From positions 1-64,000 of the forward strand of contig JACRPZ010000049.1 of the NCBI GenBank assembly GCA_016222905.1: DNA of 64,000 nt, given 5' to 3'. This document shows positions 51,643 through 60,945 of the stretch, in pieces (position 1 is the first letter of the stretch; the number at the start of each line of letters is the position of its first letter). A program made the position numbers and the translations under genes. The stretch comes from Nitrospirota bacterium (GTDB taxonomy: Bacteria > Nitrospirota > Thermodesulfovibrionia > UBA6902). The notes below the pieces were generated by a model. The model saw only the letters and a program-made list of their open reading frames with translations, did not search any database and was not told where the DNA came from.

Positions 51643-51880
51643 AGAATAATACCTTTCAAGAACAAATACTATGCTGTTCAAAAACTTGCAATGCCTAAAA
51701 AAATAAAAGCTTCCTAAAGACGCTAATTTTTTACCCGCCCCATCTGAGGGTTTCATCATACGGATGCAGGGCAAGAACGAGCACTCTTTCACCGTATGGC
51801 AGTGACTTATGGCAGGGGATTATCTGCTGCTCTTTCAGGTGGTTATTCACAAGACTCAAGATTTGCAGGCATACGGGCCG

Positions 51881-53845
51881 TCACTCTTTTGCGCCTGTTA
51901 CATTTTCAGCAGGAATCTCTTTGGCGGCTGACCTGGGTAAATCCTTTAACCCTTCCGTCCTGTTTATGAATTCATCTGTCATGGCCTTTGCCTCGCTTGC
52001 GGATTTCACCACCTTCGGGGTTATCATAACTACAAGCTCTGTTCTGTCCTTTGAGTGATTTGTATACCCGAAGAGATAACCTAACAATGGAATGTCCTTT
52101 AATATTGGAATACCTTCTCTGGACGTGCCTTTGTTCTCCTGAATCAATCCGCCTATTACGATTGTCTGTCCGTTCTGAATGACCACATTGGTCTCCGCTG
52201 TCCTGTTGGAGATGATTGGATTATCGCCGACACCAGACTCCGGATCCACGCTTGACACCTCCTGTGATATTTCAAGCGATACAAGGCCTCCTTCGTTTAT
52301 GTGAGGCTTAACTTTAAGGACAACACCGGTATCTCTGTACTGAATAGAGTAAACCGTCTCTCCTCCGGTGGTGACGCTTGTTGATGTCTGCACAGGCACC
52401 TGCTTGCCGACCTGTATCTTTGCCTCCCTGTTGTCTGATGCCATGATGTGCGGGGACGCAAGAACCTTCACTTTTGACTCTGAGGCAAGTGTTTGCAGAA
52501 GCCCCCTTATTAGCCCCGCCGAATCAATGGCCGCAAAGCTAAAGCCTGACATGGCAAGAGGAGCGGCAGGTTCAAAGGAGAGCGATTGAGAGCCGAATGA
52601 GGTCATACCGGAAAGCGGGGTGTCTTTAAAAGTGAAGCCGGACTTTAAAAACCACTCTATTCCGAACTTCAATTTATCAGTAAGGGTGACCTCTGCGACA
52701 AGGGCCTCTATCATAACCTGTCTCGGCACAATATCAATCTTGGTTATTGTCTTGGCTATAAGTTCATAGTCTTTCGGTGTAGCATATATTATTATGGTAT
52801 TTGCGATCTCGTCAGGGAATATTCTTGTTATATCCGACACCAGAGATTCACCGCCTGACAATACCGAAGAGGCCGGAGGCGCCGTGCTTGCAACAGCTGC
52901 AGGTTGTCCTGTTTCCTTGCTTTTTGATGATGCCTGCTGCGATTCCTTGACAGGTGTTCTTGACGACTCTTTTTTGCCTCCCAAAAATATCTGCTGGAGC
53001 ACCCCGGCAACATCCTTTGCATTGCTGTTCTGAACAGGATAGACAAAGACCTCGGGACGAGATCCTTCAAAGATGGCATCGAATGTCTCAACCCATTTTC
53101 TGACATAATCAAGCTGCTCTTTTGTGGATGCCACAACAAGGATTCCGTTAAGCCGCTCCACAGGAAGCAAACGTACCTTCGCTCCGTTAACAGATACGCC
53201 CGTTGCATTTTCTATATCTTTAAGGGAATCTTTTATGTTCAGGTTCTTGAACGTGAAGAGTTCCATAGCAACGCTGCCGGGCTCTTTGCCAATCTGGGAA
53301 TAGATCAATTCCCCTGAAACAACTTCAATAGGCACTATCCGGAAAAGTCCGTTTTCCTGCACAAACCCGACGCCATTGAGCCTTAGGATAGTCTCAATCA
53401 CGGGAAGAACTTCGCCTATTGGAATAGGCGTAACTGTTCTGAAGTTTACCCTCCCCTTAACACGCGAGTCTATAATATAATTCACCTTCAGCACCTCGCC
53501 AAAGACTGACTGTATGACTTCAAACATATCTACGTCATCAAAGAAGAAACTGACTTTGCCCTTGCTCACTGAAAGCTGTTTGGCAGAAGGGGCAGCCGGG
53601 GGGGACTCTTTGACTGACTGAGAAGCAGGGGCATGATCTTCCGGCTTTGCAATATCGCCGCTTGTCTGCTCCGTCTCAGCAGGCGGCGCGAGTGGTTTTT
53701 CCTCGGCGCCTGGCTGTGCGGCAGGGGCAGGAGCCCCTACCTTTACGGTATCGTTAAGCAACAGACCCTGTGCCTGACCCGTGTCAGGCGGCAATAAATT
53801 TATGATGCAAACAGCTATAAACAAGGTTATAAACCTTCTATACAT
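51881..53845 (-). CDS. gspD: Type II secretion/type IV pilus-like secretin (GspD)
   Basis: A 654-residue outer-membrane channel subunit. A signal peptide (1-25) and a Pro/Ala/Glu-rich linker precede an N0-like domain (KVSFFFDDVDMFEVIQSVFGEVLKVNYIID, about 95-185) and N1-N2 domains with a Ser/Gln-rich insert (about 290-340). The secretin core has VPRQVMIEALVAEVTL, VQTSTSVTTGGETVYSIQYRDTG, QNGQTIVIGGLIQENK and the terminal VPLLGYLF and TELVVMITPKVV segments. No other secretion genes are adjacent in the window, so it may be the last gene of a cluster lying elsewhere or an orphan. Confidence 0.9.
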   Translation of the reverse strand: MYRRFITLFIAVCIINLLPPDTGQAQGLLLNDTVKVGAPAPAAQPGAEEKPLAPPAETEQTSGDIAKPEDHAPASQSVKESPPAAPSAKQLSVSKGKVSFFFDDVDMFEVIQSVFGEVLKVNYIIDSRVKGRVNFRTVTPIPIGEVLPVIETILRLNGVGFVQENGLFRIVPIEVVSGELIYSQIGKEPGSVAMELFTFKNLNIKDSLKDIENATGVSVNGAKVRLLPVERLNGILVVASTKEQLDYVRKWVETFDAIFEGSRPEVFVYPVQNSNAKDVAGVLQQIFLGGKKESSRTPVKESQQASSKSKETGQPAAVASTAPPASSVLSGGESLVSDITRIFPDEIANTIIIYATPKDYELIAKTITKIDIVPRQVMIEALVAEVTLTDKLKFGIEWFLKSGFTFKDTPLSGMTSFGSQSLSFEPAAPLAMSGFSFAAIDSAGLIRGLLQTLASESKVKVLASPHIMASDNREAKIQVGKQVPVQTSTSVTTGGETVYSIQYRDTGVVLKVKPHINEGGLVSLEISQEVSSVDPESGVGDNPIISNRTAETNVVIQNGQTIVIGGLIQENKGTSREGIPILKDIPLLGYLFGYTNHSKDRTELVVMITPKVVKSASEAKAMTDEFINRTEGLKDLPRSAAKEIPAENVTGAKE

Positions 53846-54107
53846 AAATACCTCTCTTAGTAAACTGGGTTATTTAAGATAATTTATTTGCCTGCCTAAG
53901 GTCAAGGCATTAATGGACTTCTAATACCATATTTTCAAATATAGAGAAGCTTACAAAGCATTAAAAGAGCCTGAACAGAAATAGGACAAAGGGATTTATC
54001 AGTTGGCGACAGTTTGTAGTAATGTTAATTAGAATCTGCTCGTCAGAGACAATATTACATTATATTTTTCAGATAAAGAGCTTAGCCTGAAGTGGTTTTA
54101 AATTCCT

Positions 54108-55556
54108 TCATTGTTTTACAAGGGGAGGAAATGGAAAGTCCTGTTTTATGAAATCCTCGATGCCATAGCTGTAAAAAACCTCGACCCTGACTCCAGCTTT
54201 AGTTGATTCATGCAGCGCTTTTTTAAACACATCTTTGAGCTTTTCTTTCTCTATTAAAGTATGATGCTGCTCGTATACAAATTCTCTATATGTTTTAACA
54301 TTGTATGTTTCAAGCGCTTGGCACAGTACACTAACGGAAGGATATCGTAACCTTTTAAAGAACAATCCAGCAAATCGCACCAGTTTGGTAATGACAGGAT
54401 ATTGAAGTCCTTTCAGGAAATTTCCTGTTTTCCGTACCAATTTATTAAAATTAGGACAGCGTTTCCCATTCATGAGATTTCCTGCTAATTTTATCAGTTG
54501 AGGCAACTCATGGTAATTTTTTTTCATCAGCACGAAGGAAAAACTTATATAGAAGTCATGCTTTTTCTGTGATGCATAGGAAAGAAGGTACTTTATACTA
54601 TCTAAGAGCTTGTCGTAATTTACATTTATCCTGGTGGATTCCAGCGTTTCCTTTGTAGCACCATCCATGCTTATATTCAGTTTCAGAGGGATCTTTTTAT
54701 CAATTAAATAGCGTATATTGTGTGGTGATAAAAGAATTCCGTTAGTGGATAAAGAGAGCTTAATCCCGCTGTTTACAAGATAATCCGCAACCTTTTGCCA
54801 ATTCTTGTAGAATAGAAATTCTGTGCCATTCATGAAGAAATCAATAATATCATCTGTGCGGCTGAAAGCCTCTTTAAGATGTCTTTCGTCAAGCTCACAG
54901 CCGTTAACAATTGTACCGGCATATTTGCCAGGACACATTACACATCGTGCATTACACCGGTTTGTAAGTTCAACCTGCCTGAACGCTCCCACCACAGGAG
55001 GATGTAAATCACCTTGTATGAAAGCCTTTGCTATACTACCGATGACACGTAATTTATTTATTGCGTAAGAAACTGTAACAGGATATGAAACTTTTTTTCT
55101 TTCCATGTCATCTAATGCGGTAAAATACTTTTCAAGAACATCCCCCGTATTACTGCTGGCGGACTTAAGGTCAAATTGGGGCAATATGTCATATATAACA
55201 TTATTTTTATGTCCGAAATATTCATTAATTATTTGAGCGTTATAATGAAAAGCCGTAAACAGTTCTGTCTTTAAAGGACGTGAGGTCCCGTTGTAATAGC
55301 AGTTTTTACATTCTTCATTCGGAAAATTGCCGAGTACAATACTTTTTCGAAATTTCTGGAACTCCTCACTATGCCAACAATTTTCAAGTCCCTTTTCTTG
55401 CCAGTTACCAAATATCCTGCTGTTCCGGCAGCACGTCAACAAATGCCCGCTGTTATATAAAACAGCTTCTACCCATGGTGCAGCACAAAAACCCTTAAGG
55501 GCTATATTGTCTGATGCGCTCTCAACCTTTTTCTGTTCTGTCACCAGTGTAGTCAT
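54108..55556 (-). CDS. Radical SAM protein with N-terminal SPASM-like cysteines
   Basis: A 482-residue protein. The radical SAM core starts near residue 195 with ELTNRCNARCVMCPG (CxxxCxxC for the [4Fe-4S] cluster) and continues with FFMNGTEFLF, LSLSTNG and LKLNISMDGATKETLE. Unusually, a SPASM-like cysteine set (LTCCRNSRIFGNW and CKNCYYNG, about residues 35-90) is placed before the core instead of after it. It may modify a peptide or a sugar. Position next to methyltransferases and glycosyltransferases suggests the glycan region. AGGAG-type ribosome site not obvious. Confidence 0.78.
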   Translation of the reverse strand: MTTLVTEQKKVESASDNIALKGFCAAPWVEAVLYNSGHLLTCCRNSRIFGNWQEKGLENCWHSEEFQKFRKSIVLGNFPNEECKNCYYNGTSRPLKTELFTAFHYNAQIINEYFGHKNNVIYDILPQFDLKSASSNTGDVLEKYFTALDDMERKKVSYPVTVSYAINKLRVIGSIAKAFIQGDLHPPVVGAFRQVELTNRCNARCVMCPGKYAGTIVNGCELDERHLKEAFSRTDDIIDFFMNGTEFLFYKNWQKVADYLVNSGIKLSLSTNGILLSPHNIRYLIDKKIPLKLNISMDGATKETLESTRINVNYDKLLDSIKYLLSYASQKKHDFYISFSFVLMKKNYHELPQLIKLAGNLMNGKRCPNFNKLVRKTGNFLKGLQYPVITKLVRFAGLFFKRLRYPSVSVLCQALETYNVKTYREFVYEQHHTLIEKEKLKDVFKKALHESTKAGVRVEVFYSYGIEDFIKQDFPFPPLVKQ

Positions 55557-55598
55557 ATATAAAGAAATGTTATTTTTTTGTTAAATATATTAAGTAAA

Positions 55599-56411
55599 TT
55601 ACAGGGGTTTAATCGCTTCAAATATCAACCCATTATTGCCTATGATTCCATAACCAGGCTTATATATACAGTACATATTTGTTGAAAACCCTAAGTGTTT
55701 TAATTTACAGAGCATCTCCAGGGAAAAAATCTTATAAACCAATGCCCCCTCGTTCCTTAGTGGATCTTGATGATAAACAGGCTCTTTTAAATGTATTTCC
55801 TGCCCATCTTTAATAATACATCTATCTTCATCAAGATATCCTGTCTGGTAAAAAGGAACACTGAAAATATGCCGGCCCCCGGGTTTTAAAATTCTATAAA
55901 TTTCTCTATGGGCAAGGTATGGATCAGGCATATGTTCAAACACATCAGCAGAGATGGCAAGGTCAACGCTTTCATCTTGTAAAGATAGAGCCATTAAGTC
56001 CTGGTGTTCGACCTTTCCAATTATATCTCCACTCTTATGCATTGCTCCAAAATAACCACTGAATTTATAGTTTCGTGAATGTGATAAAATTTCATGTATA
56101 GCACCATTGGGTTCAGTATTGTAAATATAAATGTCGTTCAGTTTCGCAATTTCCCTTAAAGATCTCAACTTCTTATTCTTTATGCCGGATATGCTCTCAC
56201 ACACAATATATGCAAGCTGTCTTTTTCTGTTATTCGCCCTGCATCTTATGCAAAAACAGCTTTCTCTCGGGTTTTCTTTTAACACCATTAGAAATATGGT
56301 AACCTTACCGCATACAGGACAAAATCCTGCCCATGAATTCATAAATGTCATTATCCGTTCCTGCCATCTTGGAGGATGATATTTTATTGGATACATCAGA
56401 AAATCTGACAT
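55599..56411 (-). CDS. Zinc-finger SAM-dependent methyltransferase
   Basis: A 270-residue class I methyltransferase. The N-terminal CPVCGK and CFCIRC pairs (about 34-80) form a zinc ribbon. The SAM-binding core follows with EHQDLMALSLQDESVDLAISADVFEHMPDP and LKPGGRHIFSVPF, as in ubiE-type enzymes. It ends one base before the large glycosyltransferase gene's stop codon, in the same operon. A related zinc-ribbon methyltransferase lies at 59942. Substrate probably a sugar. Confidence 0.83.
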   Translation of the reverse strand: MSDFLMYPIKYHPPRWQERIMTFMNSWAGFCPVCGKVTIFLMVLKENPRESCFCIRCRANNRKRQLAYIVCESISGIKNKKLRSLREIAKLNDIYIYNTEPNGAIHEILSHSRNYKFSGYFGAMHKSGDIIGKVEHQDLMALSLQDESVDLAISADVFEHMPDPYLAHREIYRILKPGGRHIFSVPFYQTGYLDEDRCIIKDGQEIHLKEPVYHQDPLRNEGALVYKIFSLEMLCKLKHLGFSTNMYCIYKPGYGIIGNNGLIFEAIKPL

Positions 56412-58601
56412 TTATTCTCCTGCGATTATCCCTAACTCTGCAAACATCTTTTGTAATTTTTCATGTGCAATTTCTGCCGAAAAATTATTTTTCATAGATT
56501 CAGCAGAATTATCTGATATTTTTTTCCACCTATCCCCTGACCTGTAAAGTTCGACCACTTTATTGGCAAAATCAGATGGTTCATCTGCAATTAGCGCATC
56601 AAAACCATCTTTCAAGTCTAAACCTTCTGCGCCAATCGTGGTTGTTACAACCGGAAGCCCATAGCTCATGCTCTGTATTATCTTACCCTTGGCGCCGGCA
56701 CCAAATCTTAAGGGCGCTACAAAAATCCTGCTGTTTTGAAAAAAAAGAGATACATCCTCAACATATCCAATTCCCTTGATCCTTGCGGAAGACAGTTTAG
56801 CGATACTTTTGGGAAGATAACTTCCGAGAATGTTGAAATCAACATCGGGCAATTCCTTGTGAATCAAAGGCAATATCTCACGGACAAACCATAATACGGC
56901 ATCTTCATTAGGGGGATGAACAAATCCCCCTATATAGAGCAACCCCTTTGTTTCATAATATTGTTTGATCTTTAGGTTGGGGAGCGGGTAGACAAGGGGT
57001 ATGAGGTATACTTTGATATTTGGATTTTCCTTTAGTAGCAGATCCCTCTCAAATGAACTAAGCACTACCACTGCATCGCTAATAGAAGATAAATAGAGTT
57101 CGTCTTTTTTTGATTTTAAAGCGGCTTCCATAGCTGTTTTATTAGATTCTATTTCCGCTCTTCTCATCTCCCTGAGGTACGTAAGGTCATGGCAGTCGTA
57201 TATAACTTTCATGTGAGTTTTTGCTTTAATGGCATGAATATATTTAATAGCGATGTGAGGTCTTGATAGAAAGGCAATATCAAAATATTTTCCATATGTA
57301 TTTAAATAATCTTCGAATTTCTCATTCCCGTAAATAACCTCAACTCCCATTTGCTGAAGTTTGTAAGTGTAAGGCTCCATTTTTGTGAGGTTGTCCGGCC
57401 AAAAGGTTATATGAAACCCCATAGATACAAAAATCTTAAGATATTCATAAGTTCTTACTGACCCTGCATCCTTATCATAAGTCGGCACATAATGATCTAT
57501 AAAAAGCATCCTTTTCCTTATTTTGTGATCCCTATGCTTTGCAAGAAAAACATCCTTGCCTGGATGCAGATGTTCATTTGTCAAAATATCCTTTTGTTTT
57601 TCTTTAAATTTTTCCCTGTTTATTTCCTGATACATTTTCATTCCTTTAGTAACGTCTGTTCCTGCAGTTACCCCCTCAAAATGAATTACTTCCGCACATG
57701 GCTGATATATAGTTTTATAACCCTTTTTTCTTAAAGTAAAGGCAAGATCAGTATCCTCGTAATATGCGGGTGAATATCTATCATCAAATCCTCCAGCCTT
57801 TTTAAATAAACTTTTTCTAATAAGCATACAAGCCCCTGAACAATAATCTACTTCTCGTAAATAATTATATTCGTATTTCCCGGGATCGTCATATATCCCA
57901 TAGTTCCACGCCGTACCGTCAGCCCATACTATCCCTCCCGCTTCCTGAAGTCTCCCATCAGGATATAATAATTTGGGGCCGACAATGCCGACTGTGCTGC
58001 TGTTTTTTGCCACTTCCAATAGTTGCCTCAACCAGCCCGATGTAACTTTAGTATCATTGTTCAGAAAAACCAGGTATTCGCCTTTGGCAACTATCGCGCC
58101 AGCATTACATGCCGGGATAAAACCAAGATTTTCATCATTCTTTATAACTACTATATTTTGAATATTTTTTAAAACGTTATCTGTGTTGTCAGTAGAGGCA
58201 TTGTTGACTATTATTACCTCGTAAGAAGTCTCTTTAGTGTTTTCAAGGATTGATTCAAGACAGTTAAATGTATACATTGCTTTATTAAATACAGGAATGA
58301 TTATAGATACTTCCGGATTTTCATACCTTGGCAAGGAAAGGGCTTTTATATCGGTAGATATGGTACTTTTAAGTTTTGATGCACGAATCTCTGGGAGTTC
58401 TGAAGGGAGTTTTGCTTTTGCCCTGCGAAAAAATCTTCTCAGGCCTTCACTCCTGATTACATAAATACTTTTAAACATAAGGTCGTAGAATCTTCTTTGT
58501 CTGGATCCTTGAGGGAAAAATTTTACTTTTAATTGTCTGTATCTTGAAATCAGTTGCCACCCAAATGAATCATATATTTCTGAGAGTATAAAATCTCTCT
58601 C

Positions 58602-58790
58602 TGCAACAATTCTACGTATTTCAGTTTCTTTTACCGCGATTTCAGCCTCTTTTTCTGCAACAATTCTACGTATTTCAGTTTCTTTTACCGCGATTTCAGC
58701 CTCTTTTTCTGCAACAATTCTACGTATTTCAGTTTCTTTTGCCGCGATTTCAGCCTCTTTTTCTGTGATCATTCTACGTATTTCAGGTTC
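58602..58790 (-). repeat. 54-bp tandem repeats encoding a coiled coil
   Basis: Three and a half near-identical 54-base units encode EIRRIVAEKEAEIAVKET (18 residues each). The period keeps the frame, so copy-number change would alter only the length of the coiled-coil spacer between two glycosyltransferase domains. Confidence 0.85.
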
Positions 58791-59457
58791 TTTCCCTGAG
58801 ATTACAGCCTCTTTCTCTGAAATTATTTTATTTTTATTAGCAATTATCGTGTCTTTTTCCGATAAATTTTCCTTAAGACTCTCTCTCTCTCTAACGAGGA
58901 ACTGAATTGTTTTATGAGAAATTTTATCCCGATGCTTATAAAATATTTTTGAAAATGCTTCATCTGTTTGCCCTGAATATTTAGCTTTTTCAGTGATTTG
59001 GGAATCCCTGCTCCATAAATTATAAATTGCTGTAACTTTTCTTATGTGATGGAACTGATATCTTGCAGACAACCTTATCAACACATCCCAGTCCTCATAA
59101 AGATCAAAGGTTTCGTCTAAACCATGGATCTCTTTGAGAACTGCTTTTGGAAACAATAGGCACATGAAAGGAATGAAATTTTTTACTAAGAGCTCATCAA
59201 CAGAGAAATCATTAGAATATATAATCGTCTTCTTATTTCCTTCTGAGACATTATCATCGTAGGAATGTAGAATTTTACAATCTGCATAAGTGATTTTATT
59301 AGAGTTTTCAAGCAAGAACTCGGTTAAAGTAGCCACATGCTCCGGGTAATACTCATCGTCATCATCCAGAAACCCGATATAGTCGCCCTTTGCATTCTCA
59401 ATCCCGACATTTCCTGCGTGCGCCCTGCCGGTGTTCTTCTCCAGTCTTATGTAGTTC

Positions 59458-59497
59458 AGCGGAATATCTCCAAGCATAGCGGAATATCTCCAAGCAT
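59458..59497. repeat. Exact 20-bp tandem duplication causing a frameshift
   Basis: AGCGGAATATCTCCAAGCAT occurs twice in direct succession (59458-59477, 59478-59497). Its length is not a multiple of three, and the duplication splits the glycosyltransferase gene. Confidence 0.95.
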
Positions 59498-59662
59498 ATT
59501 CTTCAGCTCTTCGACATTTAGGTCGCAGCCCCCGTCATTGACAAGCACAACCTCAATCTGCCTGTAGGTCTGCTCCGCTATGCTCTTAATGGCATTCTTC
59601 AAGAGTTTTGGCCTGTCTTTTGTCCTTACGATTATTGAAACCAACGGTTTTTTCTCTTCCAA

Positions 59663-59804
59663 TGTTGTGATAACCCTCTTCTGCTCTTTATTTCAGTCAA
59701 GATATTATATTTAAATCTGCGCTTTAATTTCTATACAACCGGATATGATCATAAGAGACAACTTTATCGGAATTCGGAGAAGAAAGGAGTTAGGTGATAT
59801 CAGA
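59663..59804. other. Intergenic DNA between two glycan-gene remnants
   Basis: 142 bases with no gene. An upstream A-rich stretch precedes the 59662 start codon on the minus strand. Confidence 0.35.
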
Positions 59805-59946
59805 TTACCAGGCGCCTTCTTTTTTGATGACTATCTTTACTGTCTTTAACAGAATAACAATGTCAAGCCAGAGATTCCAGTTTCTTACATACCATGAATC
59901 AAGGGCGACCCTGTAAGCATAGCCGGTGCTGCTCCTGCCGCTCACC
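59805..59946 (-). pseudogene. 3' remnant of a polyprenyl sugar-phosphate transferase
   Basis: The minus strand encodes SGRSSTGYAYRVALDSWYV followed by RNWNLWLDIVILLKTVKIVI and a stop. This matches the C-terminal end of bacterial sugar transferases (WbaP/EpsL type, GRS...YVxNWSLWLDxxILLKT). The reading frame stops being recognisable at about 59945, exactly where the stop codon of the upstream methyltransferase lies, so the first 85-90 per cent of the gene is missing. This is a recombination scar. Confidence 0.85.
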
Positions 59947-60892
59947 AGGCTATTCCGTACTTCTCATCATTATCGCGGTAAATTCTCACGCCCCCGGCAA
60001 ATCCATTATCAGCGAGAACCTTCAAGAGCCCGGACTCCGAGAACATGCGCATTTCCAAGGTAAATCCACCTCCCCCGTGAAACACCAGATTGTTAAAAAT
60101 CTGCTCCACGCCATCGACCGTGCGGTTGTACAGGAAGGTTTTTTCTTTGGTAGTTATAAATTTGAAGTCATGAAGATCCGGATAGTATTCGTCGGTATCC
60201 CCGTCCGGTTTATACGGAACTGTTAATAACAAAAATCCGCCCGATTTCAATAATCTCGCCATGTTCGTGAACGCCTTCCCGAGATCCTTGTATGACACAT
60301 GCTCCATGACATCGCTGGAGATGACAAAATCGTATTTTCCAATTTCGTCATCCGGAATATTTGTTATATCAAGCCTCGGCACCTGATGATAGAACGTATT
60401 GATATAAGACAACTTATTTTTCAGGCGACTGGCATATCCTTCCCAATCACTTAGCCCTATCCCTCTAATATTCCTGGAAACCGGGAATGCCGGCAATTGA
60501 ATACTTTCGCCAAGAAGTTCGACAGACAAAGCGTTTATAACAGATCGCATCCGCAGACTTGAGTGACAGGTCCCGCATGATGCAGCCTCGCGATTACTTA
60601 CAATATCCATTGCAACTTCCGTATTAATGCTGCCGCATATATTGCAACAAAATGAAATACGCTGGTCATGTTTGTCAATCTGGTACGGAGAAGGCTCTAT
60701 CTCTTCGAGTTCAAAAATATACTTAGGTGCCTCCTGGATAACTCGAAGCTTGACTCGATGCGTCGTGCCAAGCTGTTTTACGTAGACCCTGGGAAGATAG
60801 AGCCTGCCGTTCTCGAATCTGCTTTGCCCCCGATCACAAAACTGACGGAGGACACGCTTCGCCATATTCAGGATCGTGTTTTCTTTGAACAT
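59942..60892 (-). CDS. Zinc-finger SAM-dependent methyltransferase
   Basis: A 316-residue protein. A zinc ribbon (CCNICGS and CGTCHSSLRMRS, about 88-125) is followed by a class I methyltransferase fold with RGIGLSDWEGYASRL, KYDFVISSDVMEHVSYKDLG and LLKSGGFLLLTVPY. It is similar in plan to the enzyme at 55599, but more G/C-rich, and belongs to the segment that replaced the sugar-transferase gene. GGGAG lies five bases upstream of ATG 60892. Confidence 0.83.
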   Translation of the reverse strand: MFKENTILNMAKRVLRQFCDRGQSRFENGRLYLPRVYVKQLGTTHRVKLRVIQEAPKYIFELEEIEPSPYQIDKHDQRISFCCNICGSINTEVAMDIVSNREAASCGTCHSSLRMRSVINALSVELLGESIQLPAFPVSRNIRGIGLSDWEGYASRLKNKLSYINTFYHQVPRLDITNIPDDEIGKYDFVISSDVMEHVSYKDLGKAFTNMARLLKSGGFLLLTVPYKPDGDTDEYYPDLHDFKFITTKEKTFLYNRTVDGVEQIFNNLVFHGGGGFTLEMRMFSESGLLKVLADNGFAGGVRIYRDNDEKYGIAW

Positions 60893-60945
60893 GCCGTCTC
60901 CCGAAAGTGACTGTCAAAAGACATCTTTATATAGTTTCTATTCAT

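Larger units (their letters stand above)
56412..59662 (-). pseudogene. Multidomain glycosyltransferase (GT2-coiled coil-GT2-GT4), frameshifted by 20-bp duplication
   Basis: A single gene of about 1,080 codons is broken into two frames: 59456-59662 (MEEKKPLVSIIVRTKDRPKL and onward to MLGDIP) and 56412-59477 (MLGDIPLNYIRLEKNTGRAH and onward). The break is an exact tandem 20-bp duplication at 59458-59497. Removing one copy restores a continuous GT2 domain with FLDDDDEYYPEH. Next come a coiled coil (about residues 190-310 of the long frame), a second GT2 domain (VSIIIPVFNKA, FLNNDTKVTSGW) and a GT4 domain (FGAGAKGKIIQSMSYGLPVV). The long frame alone lacks the first 60 residues of GT2 domain 1, so that domain is probably inactive unless slippage or an assembly error restores it. 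Confidence 0.85.
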
